NCBI GenBank assembly: GCA_947453625.1
Contig: CANGHK010000044.1
Span: forward strand, 1-43,344
Direction: 5' to 3'
From: Burkholderiales bacterium
Lineage (GTDB): Bacteria; Pseudomonadota; Gammaproteobacteria; Burkholderiales; Burkholderiaceae_C
Length of the DNA stretch: 43,344 nt
Shown: positions 34,652 through 42,851 of the stretch, piece by piece
How the letters are laid out: the number at the start of each line of letters is the position of its first letter
Position numbering within the stretch: position 1 is the first letter of the stretch
Notes under the pieces: model-generated
Told to the model about the DNA's origin: nothing
Databases searched by the model: none
The model's input: only the letters and a program-made list of their open reading frames with translations
Made by a program: the position numbers and the translations under genes

Positions 34652-34786
34652 GGAAAACCCCCGGTCGGAAAGGAGTTTTATCCTACAGCAGACTTCGGAG
34701 GAGGCCAATCCCGCAACTTTTGACGCTGTGCAGGCTGGTGACAGTGGCGGCCCATGTTCGACGATCGTTGCGGTGACCGTCCGCTG

Positions 34787-34804
34787 CCGTCACAGCATCG
34801 TCAC
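34787..34804 (+). promoter_or_regulatory. PHO-box-like site of the glycosyltransferase gene
   Basis: CCGTCAC-AGCA-TCGTCAC: two 7-mers 11 bp apart. CACCAT follows after exactly 10 nt in the -10 position, and CATAGT overlaps it. The coding start is 40 nt downstream of the site. Confidence 0.6.
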
Positions 34805-34843
34805 GCGCCCCGACCACCATAGTCGTATGGGATGCGCTCCGCG

Positions 34844-36043
34844 ATGAAGACTGTCGACCTGATCTACTTCAACGCCGGCGGCGGCCACCGCGCTGCCGCG
34901 CTGGCGCTGGAATCGGTGATCCGCGATCAGCAGCGGCCGTGGCGGGTGCGCTGCATCAACCTGGTGGATGTGCTCGACCCGCAGGGCCGCTTTCGCCGCG
35001 TCACCGGCATGGCGCCAGAAGACCTCTACAACCTGCGGCTGGCGCGTGGCTGGACCTTGGGCCTGGCGCAGGAGCTCAAGCTGCTGCAGGGCATGATCCA
35101 CCTCGGCCATGCCACGCTGCTGCGCCGGCTGCAAGCGCATTGGCTGCGCACCGAGCCCGACCTGGTGGTCTCGCTGGTGCCCAACTTCAACCGCGCGCTG
35201 TTCCAGAGTCTGGCTGGCGCGTTGCCTGGCGTGCCCTATGTGACGGTGCTGACCGACCTGGCCGACTACCCGCCCAACTTCTGGATCGAGCCCGACCAGG
35301 ACCAGCATTTCATCTGCGGCACGGCCAAGGCCGTTGCCCAGGCCAGGGCGACAGGCCATGGCGCAGACCGGGTGCACCGCAGCTCAGGCATGATCATCCG
35401 GCCCGATTTCTACCAGCCCGATCTGCTCGACCGCCGCGACGAGCAGTGCCGGCATGGCCTGGACCCCGACCGGCCCACCGGCGTGGTGATGTTCGGCGGC
35501 CAGGGTTCGATGGCGATGCTGGGCATCGCGCGCCAGCTCGCCGATGTGCAACTGGTGCTGATGTGCGGCCACCACCGGGACCTGGCGCGCCAGCTGCGCG
35601 CGCTGCGTCCGAGCGCCAGTCATCTGGTGGTCGAGTTCACGCCCGAGGTGCGGCGTCACATGCTGCTGGGCGATTTCTTCATCGGCAAGCCCGGCCCCGG
35701 CAGCCTGAGCGAGGCGGTGCAGCAGGGCCTGCCGGTGGTGACGGTGCGCAACGCCTGGACCATGCCCCAGGAACGCTACAACACCGATTGGGTGCGGGAG
35801 CATGGTCTGGGCGTGGTCGGCCGCTCGCTGGGCAAGATCCGGCCGGCGGTGGACGGCTTGCTGGCCGAGCTGGACCAGTACCGGCAGAACCTGCGCCGGG
35901 TCGAGAACCGCGCGGTGTTCGAAGTGCCCGCCATCCTGGCTGACATCCTGGACCCGCAGGCGACGCCGCAGCTCGGCCTAACCTTGCCGGCCATCGCGCC
36001 ACGGCGGGGCGACAGGCTGCCCATGTCGACGGCTGGATCCTGA
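34844..36043 (+). CDS. MGDG-synthase/UgtP-like glycosyltransferase (GT28 type)
   Basis: A 399-residue GT-B glycosyltransferase related to monogalactosyldiacylglycerol synthases, UgtP and MurG. The N-terminal domain begins IYFNAGGGHRAAA, the acceptor-side GGGH loop. LTDLADYPPNFWIEPDQD matches the MGDG-synthase region. The C-terminal nucleotide-sugar domain has VVMFGGQGSMAML and KPGPGSLSEAVQQGLPVV, the latter resembling the KxGPGTxxEA sugar-nucleotide loop. The likely product is a glycosylated diacylglycerol, that is, a phosphorus-free membrane lipid. The start may be 34832 (M1) or 34844 (M5); I chose the latter because the family begins MKTVDLIYF. A PHO-box-like site precedes it, fitting lipid replacement under phosphate limitation. 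Confidence 0.82.
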   Translation: MKTVDLIYFNAGGGHRAAALALESVIRDQQRPWRVRCINLVDVLDPQGRFRRVTGMAPEDLYNLRLARGWTLGLAQELKLLQGMIHLGHATLLRRLQAHWLRTEPDLVVSLVPNFNRALFQSLAGALPGVPYVTVLTDLADYPPNFWIEPDQDQHFICGTAKAVAQARATGHGADRVHRSSGMIIRPDFYQPDLLDRRDEQCRHGLDPDRPTGVVMFGGQGSMAMLGIARQLADVQLVLMCGHHRDLARQLRALRPSASHLVVEFTPEVRRHMLLGDFFIGKPGPGSLSEAVQQGLPVVTVRNAWTMPQERYNTDWVREHGLGVVGRSLGKIRPAVDGLLAELDQYRQNLRRVENRAVFEVPAILADILDPQATPQLGLTLPAIAPRRGDRLPMSTAGS

Positions 36044-36082
36044 CGGCAGGCCCGGCAGCCGACCGCGCCGTGCCAGCGGTGC

Positions 36083-36736
36083 TCAGTCGACCTTCTTGGG
36101 GCGGCCGGCCTTGATCGCGGTGAGCTTGCCCAGCAGGGCCTGCAGTTGCGTGTCACTCAGCGCGGCCAGCGCCTGCAGCCCGGCGCGCAGCAGCTCGCTC
36201 TTCTTGGTCGCGCGCTTGAAGCCCAATGCCCGCTCCTTGAGCTGGTGGATCAGCGCGAAATCGGCGCTGGGCATCGTGAAGCTGTCGCGCACCAGCTTTT
36301 CCTTGACGCGCAGGGGCTTGGCGGTGTCGGTCTTGGCAGCGCCCAGTTTGCCCGGCTTGGGAGCGGGCTTGGGTTTGACATCGGCCTTGGCACCCGCCTT
36401 GACGCTTGCCGCCGGCTTGGCGGGCTTGGCCGCTGCCGGGGCGGGCGTCGCGGGGGCGGGCACCGGCGCGGGCTTGGCCCGGCGGCTTTTCGTGACGGCA
36501 GCCGGTGGCGTGGCTTCAGCGGCGATGGCAGGGGCTGACTTGGCGGGCTTGGCGAGCTTGGCCGCTTTGGTCCGCCTGGTGGGCTGCGTCACCGCCGTGG
36601 CGGCCGTCGCATCGACCGCACGCTGTGTGGCCTTGGGCTTGTCCGCCGCGACCGGCGCGGTCGAGGGCTGGCTGGCGGCAAGCGCTGCGGCGGGCGCCGG
36701 GGTGGTGGATTCGACTTGCGGGCTGGCGCTGGACAT
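36083..36736 (-). CDS. Ala/Pro/Lys-rich protein with conserved C-terminal RHH-like domain
   Basis: A 217-residue protein in two parts. Residues 1-135 are low-complexity Ala/Pro/Lys/Thr repeats like histone H1 or an H-NS-independent nucleoid protein tail. Residues about 140-217 form a compact domain: KEKLVRDSFTMPSADFALI, LKERALGFKRATKKSELLRAG, LQALAALSDTQLQALLGKL and a terminal GRPKK. This domain is common, unnamed, in Burkholderiales; a short strand followed by two helices resembles ribbon-helix-helix DNA-binding proteins, and GRPKK is AT-hook-like. I infer DNA binding, but the target is unknown. It is divergent from the OlsB-like gene across 213 bp of intergenic DNA. Confidence 0.75.
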   Translation of the reverse strand: MSSASPQVESTTPAPAAALAASQPSTAPVAADKPKATQRAVDATAATAVTQPTRRTKAAKLAKPAKSAPAIAAEATPPAAVTKSRRAKPAPVPAPATPAPAAAKPAKPAASVKAGAKADVKPKPAPKPGKLGAAKTDTAKPLRVKEKLVRDSFTMPSADFALIHQLKERALGFKRATKKSELLRAGLQALAALSDTQLQALLGKLTAIKAGRPKKVD

Positions 36737-36887
36737 GGGTTCTGACTCCTGAAAGGTGTAAATGATTTATACAATATAGTCCTGTTTTGCGATCCTGCCA
36801 AGCGGGTGTCATCAAAAAATCGCGTCCGTTCGGGCGCCAGGCGCGGTCACCCGACCCCGGCGGCCATGCTGCAATGGTTGCTGCTGA

Positions 36888-36943
36888 TGGTCACGCAAAT
36901 GACACGCACGCTTCATCCAAGCGTCACGAGCTGGCGTGACGAT
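36888..36943 (+). promoter_or_regulatory. Four-repeat PHO-box-like array and -10 of the OlsB-like gene
   Basis: The 7-mers TGGTCAC (36888), ATGACAC (36899), GCTTCAT (36910) and GCGTCAC (36921) are spaced exactly 11 bp apart with 4-nt spacers. GACGAT (36938-36943) follows after 10 nt as a -10 element, the normal PhoB-promoter spacing. CGTCACG-AGCTGG-CGTGACG (36922-36941) is also an inverted repeat. Transcription would start at about 36950, on the start codon. Confidence 0.65.
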
Positions 36944-36949
36944 AGCGGC

Positions 36950-37798
36950 ATGAACAACGCACAAGCGCAGCGGCAGAACGGCGACCACGGCGCCGTCCCA
37001 TCGATCGCCACCCACGCCCACGGCATCACCTTGCCGGGTCAGATCCAGCGCAGCGCCGAGGTGCAGCGTCTGGAGGCCGTCTGGGCGGTGCACCAGGACG
37101 AGGTGCGCGAAGCCCAGCGCCTGCGCTACCGGGTGTTCGCCGACGAGATGGGCGCGCGGCTGACACCGCCCGCGGGCACGCCCGCCGGGCTGGATGTGGA
37201 CATCTTCGATGCCTATTGCGAGCACCTGCTGGTGCGCACCGTCGAGACCGCCGACGCGCCGGCGCAGGTGGTGGGCACCTACCGCCTGCTGACGCCGATG
37301 GCCGCGCGCCGGGTCGGCGGCCTGTACATGGACAGCGAATTCGACCTGTTGCGCCTGGACCCGCTGCGCCCGCGCATGGTCGAGATGGGCCGCACCTGCA
37401 CCGACGCGGCCTGGCGCGCGGGCGGCATCGTGCTGATGCTGTGGTCGGCGCTGGCCGAATTCATGCTGCGCAACCGGCTCGACATCACGCTGGGCTGTGC
37501 CAGCGTGCCTATGCGCGACGGCGGCCACCTGGCCGCCAGCGTCTGGAACCAGCTGCGCCAGAGCCACCTGACCGCCATCGAGTTGCAGGTCCAGCCGCGC
37601 CTGGCCTTGCCGGTGGACGAACTGCAGGGCGACCTGGATGTCGAGCCGCCGGCGCTGATCAAGGGCTACCTGAAATGCGGCGGCAAGCTGCTGGGCGCCC
37701 CGGCCTGGGACCCCGACTTCGGCACTGCCGACCTGCCGATGATGCTGGACCTGGCCGACCTGCCCGCAGCCTACCGCCGGCGCTTCATCCGCGCCTGA
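36950..37798 (+). CDS. OlsB-like GNAT N-acyltransferase (ornithine lipid synthesis)
   Basis: A 282-residue acyltransferase of the OlsB/hemolysin-like family. EAQRLRYRVFADEMGARL is the family's GNAT signature. VVGTYRLLTP, MVEMGRTCTDAAWRAGG and IKGYLKCGGKLLGAPAWDPDFGTADLPM (as separate conserved blocks) complete the pattern. OlsB transfers a 3-hydroxyacyl chain from ACP to the amino group of ornithine, the first step to phosphorus-free ornithine lipids; in several bacteria it is PhoB-induced. The ATG at 36950 is the only good start, since sequence upstream has no similarity. With the predicted promoter, the mRNA would be leaderless. OlsA is not seen in the window. Confidence 0.85.
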   Translation: MNNAQAQRQNGDHGAVPSIATHAHGITLPGQIQRSAEVQRLEAVWAVHQDEVREAQRLRYRVFADEMGARLTPPAGTPAGLDVDIFDAYCEHLLVRTVETADAPAQVVGTYRLLTPMAARRVGGLYMDSEFDLLRLDPLRPRMVEMGRTCTDAAWRAGGIVLMLWSALAEFMLRNRLDITLGCASVPMRDGGHLAASVWNQLRQSHLTAIELQVQPRLALPVDELQGDLDVEPPALIKGYLKCGGKLLGAPAWDPDFGTADLPMMLDLADLPAAYRRRFIRA

Positions 37799-37817
37799 GG
37801 CCGGCCCCGAGCAGCGG

Positions 37818-39665
37818 CTAGCGCCGCGTCAGCAGCGCGGGCAGGCCGGTGGCCAGCAGCGGCAGCGCGGCGATCAGCAGCGTGCCGATGAAGATGGCCA
37901 GCAGCGCAGGCAGCACCGACCGGGCGACATAGCCTATCGGCTTGCCGAACATCGCCGACGCGAAGTACAGATTCATGCCGGCCGGCGGGCAGAGAAAGCC
38001 CAGCTCCATCGCGGCCAGGAAGACGATGCCGAAATGCACCGGGTCCATGCCGTAGCTGCGGGCCAGCGGCAGCAGCAGCGGCACCAGCACGACGATGGCC
38101 GCGAAGATCTCCATCAGCGCGGCCGCCGCGCACAGGAACAGGCACAGCCCGAGCAGGAAGACGAACTTGTTCGGCACGGCCGAGCGCACCGCATCGATCG
38201 CCGCATCCGGAATGCCGGCGTCGACCAGAAAGTTGGTCAGCGCCAGCGCCATGCCCAGGATCAGCATCACGCCGCCTATCAGCCGCGCGCAGTCGCCCAG
38301 GCAACTGCCCAGCAGGCGCCAGCCCAGCTCGCGGTGGGCCAGGGCCTGGGTGGCCACCGCATAGGCAGCGGTCAGCGCCGCGCTCTCGGTGGGCGTGGCC
38401 AGGCCGCTGACCAGCGCGCCCACGGCCAGCACCGGCGCCAGGATCTCCCACTTGGCCCGCCATGCCGCCGCGCCCACCCCGGCCAGCCCGCGTCCGGCCA
38501 GCGGTGTGGCCGGCGCGGCGTCGGCCGGAACGAGGTCGGCGCGCTTGAGAAAGCCGCCGAAGACCAGCAGGCAGACCACCATCACGCCGGCGGGCAGCAA
38601 GCCGGCCAGCAGCATGTCCTGTATCGGCACGCGGGCGATCACCGCCACCATGATCAGCGGCACCGACGGCGCCAGCAGCACGCCCAGCGCGCTGGCGCTG
38701 GTCACCAGGCCGATGCCGCGCTGCTCGGGGTAACCCGCCCGGCCCAGCATCGGCAGCAGCAGGCCGCCCAGTGCCAGGATGGTCACGCCACTGCCGCCGG
38801 TCAGGGCCGTGAAGGCCGAGCAGAGCAGCGCGGTGGCCAGCACCGTGCCGCGCACCGCGCCGCCGAACAAGGCCAGCAGGAGCTGGCTCAAGCGCTGCGC
38901 GGCGCCGGTGCGGGCGAAGACCAGGCCGGCCAGCGTGAACAGCGGCAAGGCCGGCAGCGACGGGTTGACGGTGATCGAATAATGCGACAGCGCCACCGAC
39001 GCCAGCGGCAGTGCGTCCTGCCAGAACAGCGCCAGCGCCAGTCCGCCCAGCACGGCAAAGACCGGTGCGCCGGCCAGCAGCGCGGCCAGCAGCACCGGCA
39101 GCAGCAGCGCCAGCGGCACGGCCTGGCCGTCTAAAGCCGACCCCAGCGTCCAGCCCGCCAGTGGCAGCGCGATCGCGCAAGCCGCCCGCGCCCAGGGCAG
39201 TGCGGCGCAGCGCGCGCCCAGCTTGAGGCCCAGCAGCCCGAAACCCAGCGGCATCGCCGCCTGCACCCACCAGACCGGCACGCCGTAGGCCAGCGGCTGC
39301 GCGGCGCTGATCTCACTGGCCACGAAGCGCCAACTGGCCAGCGCCAGCAGGCCGCAGACCAGCGCCGCGCTGCCCTTGGCGAAGGCCTGCACGGCGGCCT
39401 GGATGCGCGCGCCGCCCAAGCGCCCCAGGCTGCTGCCCAGCGTCGACAGATCGCCGCTGCGCTCAGCCGCCAGCGCGCCGGCCATCGCCAGCACCAGCCC
39501 GAGGTGTTGCACCAGCACCGACGCGTTGTCCACGCCCCGGCCCAGCAGCGGCCGCAGCGCCACCTCGAGCAGCGGGATCAGCACCATCAGCGCCAGCGCC
39601 AGCCCGCCCAGCCCCGAGTCCAGCCGGCCCAGGGTTTTCAGCCTTGTGGTCAGCGGGGTCGCCAT
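37818..39665 (-). CDS. TRAP transporter fused small and large membrane subunits (DctQM)
   Basis: A 615-residue integral membrane protein. The first 170 residues form a DctQ-like four-helix domain (LIPLLEVALRPLLGRGVDNASVLVQHL). The rest is DctM-like: LPALPLFTLAGLVFARTG, LTGGSGVTILALGGLLLPML, LAPSVPLIM, LATPTESAA and ELGFLCPPAGMNLYFAS are large-subunit signatures. Fused QM proteins are a known TRAP variant. The complex imports organic acids using a Na+ gradient and a periplasmic binding protein, encoded here 3 nt upstream. Substrate cannot be told. Third gene of the tatT-dctP-dctQM operon. Confidence 0.92.
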   Translation of the reverse strand: MATPLTTRLKTLGRLDSGLGGLALALMVLIPLLEVALRPLLGRGVDNASVLVQHLGLVLAMAGALAAERSGDLSTLGSSLGRLGGARIQAAVQAFAKGSAALVCGLLALASWRFVASEISAAQPLAYGVPVWWVQAAMPLGFGLLGLKLGARCAALPWARAACAIALPLAGWTLGSALDGQAVPLALLLPVLLAALLAGAPVFAVLGGLALALFWQDALPLASVALSHYSITVNPSLPALPLFTLAGLVFARTGAAQRLSQLLLALFGGAVRGTVLATALLCSAFTALTGGSGVTILALGGLLLPMLGRAGYPEQRGIGLVTSASALGVLLAPSVPLIMVAVIARVPIQDMLLAGLLPAGVMVVCLLVFGGFLKRADLVPADAAPATPLAGRGLAGVGAAAWRAKWEILAPVLAVGALVSGLATPTESAALTAAYAVATQALAHRELGWRLLGSCLGDCARLIGGVMLILGMALALTNFLVDAGIPDAAIDAVRSAVPNKFVFLLGLCLFLCAAAALMEIFAAIVVLVPLLLPLARSYGMDPVHFGIVFLAAMELGFLCPPAGMNLYFASAMFGKPIGYVARSVLPALLAIFIGTLLIAALPLLATGLPALLTRR

Positions 39666-39668
39666 GGC

Positions 39669-40682
39669 CTACGAGCCCTTGCCGGCGCGGTAGGCCTTGA
39701 GGTGGCCAAACACCTCGTCGAAGGTCTCGGCCGGCACCATCGTGCCGCGGATGCGCGGGTAGAGCTTGTCTGCCAGGTCCTGCCACTCGCGCAGCTGCTC
39801 GGCGTTGGGCCGGTTGACGACCAGGCCGCGCTTCTTCATCGCCGCCACCGCCTCGTCCACTTCCTTGCGGGCCTGGACGCGCATGGCCGCGCCGGCTTTC
39901 TCGCCGGACGCGCGCAGCGTGGTCTGTGCCGCCGGCGTCATCTCGTCCCAGGCCTTGCGGGTGACGACCAGCGCGCCGACGATGGGCGCCCAGTTGATCT
40001 CCAGCATATGGGGCGCGGTCTCGTAGATCTGGCTGGCCAGCGCGAAGTACGGCGTCGACGGCACCACGCTGATCATGCCGGTCTGGATCGCGGGCAGGAT
40101 GTCGGCGGTCTCGAGCGGCACCGGCGTGTAGCCCAGGCTCTTCATGATGGCCTGCTGCTCGGGCTCGGAGCCCCAGGCGAAGAACTTCATGCCCTTGAAG
40201 TCGTCGGGCCGGAAAGTGGCCGTCTTAGAGAAGAAGCGCACCCAGCCGGCGTCGCCCCAGCCGAGCACGACGAAGCCCTTGTCGAGAAACTTCTTCTCCA
40301 TCGCTGGGCGCATCTTTTCGCGCACATGGTCCACCTCGTCCCAGCTCTTGAACAGCAGCGGCAGGCTTTGCAGCGCGCTGATCGACGGCTCGATCTCGCG
40401 CAGCCCGACCACCGACAACAGCGCGCCCTGCAACTGGCCTATGCGCATGCGGCGCGCCAGTTCGGCCTCGCCGCCCTGGCTGCCGTCGGTGAAGACGACG
40501 AACTTGGCACCCCCGCCCTGGGCGGCGCGCCAGGCCTCGCCCAGTTCCAGCAGTTGCTGGTGGTAGGGCGAGTTCTTGGGCACCAGGCTGGCGATCCGCA
40601 GCGCGCTGCCAGCCGGATGGCTGGCCAGCGGCAGCGTGAGCCCGAGCCAGAGGAGGGCGGCGAATCTTGTCAAGCGGTTCAT
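39669..40682 (-). CDS. TRAP transporter substrate-binding protein (DctP)
   Basis: A 337-residue periplasmic binding protein with a signal peptide (residues 1-27). It has the DctP layout: LRIASLVPKNSPYHQQLLELGEAW at the N-terminus, then DGSQGGEAELARRMRIGQLQGA. The ligand-binding domain includes WGDAGWVRFFSK and FKGMKFFAWGSEPEQQAIM. The canonical Arg of carboxylate-binding members (about residue 170) is not evident in the stretch FRPDDFKGMKFFAW, so the ligand may not be a simple carboxylate. It lies 24 nt after tatT and 3 nt before the fused dctQM. Confidence 0.9.
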   Translation of the reverse strand: MNRLTRFAALLWLGLTLPLASHPAGSALRIASLVPKNSPYHQQLLELGEAWRAAQGGGAKFVVFTDGSQGGEAELARRMRIGQLQGALLSVVGLREIEPSISALQSLPLLFKSWDEVDHVREKMRPAMEKKFLDKGFVVLGWGDAGWVRFFSKTATFRPDDFKGMKFFAWGSEPEQQAIMKSLGYTPVPLETADILPAIQTGMISVVPSTPYFALASQIYETAPHMLEINWAPIVGALVVTRKAWDEMTPAAQTTLRASGEKAGAAMRVQARKEVDEAVAAMKKRGLVVNRPNAEQLREWQDLADKLYPRIRGTMVPAETFDEVFGHLKAYRAGKGS

Positions 40683-40706
40683 GGGGCAGGGTCAGGTCGT
40701 TGGAAT

Positions 40707-41642
40707 TCAGAAACGGTCGGCGGCGCTGTCGATCAGCCACTGCGCGCGCTCGCGCATCACCGCGTTGGCCAGGTTGGGGTGGGCGGTGGCGATGGCGATC
40801 GCCTGACGCAACAGCGCGTCGAAGCTGGCGCGGTCGCCCGCCGCCAAGGCCAGCGTCTCGGCCTTGGCCACCCAGGGCCCCGCGCTGCGGCCGGCGCTGG
40901 CGGCGATCGCGAGGTCGAAATAGGCCTCGGCCTGGCGCGTCGATCCACCCGGTCGCGCCGACTCGAAGCTGCCCATCAGGCTGGCCAGCGCGCCGTCGCC
41001 ATGGCCGGGGTCTATCGCCCAGGCCAGCCGCGCCAGCGCGATCGCCCGCGGCAGGTCGGCCACGGCGTCGGGTTTGTCCTTGGACAGCGAGATGCCAGCG
41101 CCCCAGGCCGCTGCCGCCCAATACGCCACCCCCACCTGGTCGGCCGTCAACTGCGGCTTGTCGTCGGCCGGCGCCCCCGGCGAGCCCTGCACACCGGCCA
41201 GCCAGGGGGCCCATCCCGGGTGGTGCTCGGCCAGCGCGGCGATGGCGTGGTCCCGCGCCCGCCAGTACAGCCGGGCAGCCCGCTCGCGCAGGCGCTGCGC
41301 GGCCTTGGCGTCGCTGGCCTCGATGCGGTCGGCGTCCATCGCGATGAAGGCGTAGGCGTATTGGGTGAAGCCGCCGGCCACCGCCTCGGCCAGCGGCAGG
41401 TGGCCCGGCGTCTGGCGCAGCACCGATTCCGACAGCTTGAGGTAGAACGCGCTGGCCTCGCGCGCCAGCCCCAGGTCGTCCTCGGCGGCCTGCCCTTGGC
41501 TGGCCAACTGGTCGGCCGCCGCCCGCACCAGCAGCGTCTGCGGCGCGCAGGCGCTGAGCGCGGCCGCTGCGGCCACCGCGGCGATCAACCCCATCGATCG
41601 CCATGCCGCCCGGGTGGATTCACCAAACTTGCATCTCGTCAT
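40707..41642 (-). CDS. TRAP-associated lipoprotein, TatT component
   Basis: A 311-residue lipoprotein with lipobox ALSAC (C32) and an all-helical, TPR-like body rich in Ala. Blocks such as AFYLKLSESVLRQTPGHLPL, YAYAFIAMDADRIEASD and LYWRARDHAI are typical of the TatT (PF16811) family. TatT proteins form trimers that associate with the TRAP binding protein, described for Treponema, and may pass hydrophobic ligands to it. The start ATG 41642 is the family-consistent one; the frame continues upstream without similarity. It heads the TRAP operon and lies 79 nt behind the metallophosphoesterase on the same strand. Confidence 0.85.
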   Translation of the reverse strand: MTRCKFGESTRAAWRSMGLIAAVAAAAALSACAPQTLLVRAAADQLASQGQAAEDDLGLAREASAFYLKLSESVLRQTPGHLPLAEAVAGGFTQYAYAFIAMDADRIEASDAKAAQRLRERAARLYWRARDHAIAALAEHHPGWAPWLAGVQGSPGAPADDKPQLTADQVGVAYWAAAAWGAGISLSKDKPDAVADLPRAIALARLAWAIDPGHGDGALASLMGSFESARPGGSTRQAEAYFDLAIAASAGRSAGPWVAKAETLALAAGDRASFDALLRQAIAIATAHPNLANAVMRERAQWLIDSAADRF

Positions 41643-41721
41643 GGTTTCAGTATTCGTTGAATGGCGCGCGGCCAGTGCGCGGGCGTCGACCGGTTCGGCC
41701 TGATGCCTGATGTCCGCAGCG

Positions 41722-42675
41722 TCAGACCAGGCTGGCCGGGCGCTCCATCGCAGCCTGGCCACGCATCGCGCCGCTCAGCCCGGGCACGGCGCTGGGCGCT
41801 GGCAGCGGGCTCGCGGCCATGGCCGGCGCACGGGCGGCCGCGCTGGTCAGTGCCCGCTGCGCCGACCAGTCGGCGATCTCCAGTCGGCCGTCGGCATGCT
41901 CGACCAGTGCGGTCAGGCTTTCGACCCAGTCACCGTCGTTGCAATACAGCACGCCGTCGATCTCGCGCATCTCGGCATGGTGGATGTGGCCGCAGACGAC
42001 GCCCTGCATGCCGCGCTTGCGCGCCTCGCGCGCCACCGCGATCTCGAAATCGCAGACATAGCTGACGGCGCGTTTGACCTTGAGCTTGAGGTAGCTCGAC
42101 AAGCTCCAGTAGGGCAGGCCGAAGCGCGCCCGCACGCTGTTGAACCACTGGTTCAGCTTGAGCGTCACGCCATAGGCCGAGTCGCCGAGGTAGGCCAGCC
42201 ACTTGGCGCACTGGATCACGCCGTCGAACAGGTCGCCGTGGGTGACCCACAGCTTGCGGCCATCGGCCGTGATGTGCACCGCCTCGGCCACCACATCGAC
42301 GCCGCCGAAGTTGTGCTCGACATAGCGCCGTGCGAACTCGTCGTGGTTGCCCGGCACGAAGATCACCCGCGTGCCCTTGCGCGCCTTGCGCAGGATCTTC
42401 TGCAGCACGTCGTTGTGCGCCTGCGGCCAGTACCAGCTGCGCCGCAGCTGCCAGCCGTCGATGATGTCGCCCACCAGGTAGAGCGTGTCGCACTCGACTT
42501 GCTTGAGAAAGTCCAGCAGCGCGCGTGCCTGGCAGCCCGGCGTGCCCAGGTGCAGGTCGGAGATCCAGACGGTGCGGTAGCGCAGGTGGCCGGCACTGGT
42601 GTCGGCCTCGTCATCGGCCCGCGCATCGGCGGAGTTGGCGGCGGTCATGGCGGCAGTCATGGCATCGGTCAGCAT
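41722..42675 (-). CDS. PlcP/LpxH-like metallophosphoesterase
   Basis: A 317-residue calcineurin-like phosphoesterase. The metal motifs are complete: D40-L-H42 (SDLHLG), GD70xxDGW, GN110H111DEF, H146GD and GH230IH232. It belongs to the group annotated as UDP-2,3-diacylglucosamine pyrophosphatase-like, which includes PlcP of Sinorhizobium, a PhoB-induced phospholipase C that turns phospholipids into diacylglycerol under phosphate starvation. LpxH proper is shorter (about 240 residues); this one has a longer C-terminal tail (270-317, Ala/Pro-rich). PHO-box-like repeats upstream favour the PlcP reading. ATG 42675 is the first start in the frame apart from TTG 42684. Confidence 0.8.
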   Translation of the reverse strand: MLTDAMTAAMTAANSADARADDEADTSAGHLRYRTVWISDLHLGTPGCQARALLDFLKQVECDTLYLVGDIIDGWQLRRSWYWPQAHNDVLQKILRKARKGTRVIFVPGNHDEFARRYVEHNFGGVDVVAEAVHITADGRKLWVTHGDLFDGVIQCAKWLAYLGDSAYGVTLKLNQWFNSVRARFGLPYWSLSSYLKLKVKRAVSYVCDFEIAVAREARKRGMQGVVCGHIHHAEMREIDGVLYCNDGDWVESLTALVEHADGRLEIADWSAQRALTSAAARAPAMAASPLPAPSAVPGLSGAMRGQAAMERPASLV

Positions 42676-42683
42676 GGGTCGCA

Positions 42684-42728
42684 ATCGTCAGGCCAGCGCG
42701 TGACAGGCGTGGGGCAGCGCCGTGACAA
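42684..42728 (-). promoter_or_regulatory. PHO-box-like array and -10 of the metallophosphoesterase gene
   Basis: On the minus strand TTGTCAC (42728-42722), CTGCCCC (42717-42711), CTGTCAC (42706-42700) and TGGCCTG (42695-42689) are phased at 11 bp. GACGAT (42689-42684) follows the CTGTCAC box after 10 nt. From the last GTCAC to the start codon, the sequence is nearly the same as in the OlsB-like promoter. Confidence 0.65.
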
Positions 42729-42772
42729 GGGCGTGAAATGGCTTTCGCGCGACAGGGTTTCACCCAGACCGT

Positions 42773-42790
42773 CGGTCACCTGCCTGTCAC
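42773..42790 (+). promoter_or_regulatory. PHO-box-like site of the lplT-like gene
   Basis: CGGTCAC-CTGC-CTGTCAC: two 7-mers 11 bp apart, oriented toward 42852 and divergent from the array for the metallophosphoesterase. No convincing -10 element is seen at the expected distance. Confidence 0.5.
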
Positions 42791-42851
42791 CAAACCGTTG
42801 CGAGCCGCTGCGAACATCGCTCGCCATGAGCCCCTGCCTGTTGCTGTCCGC

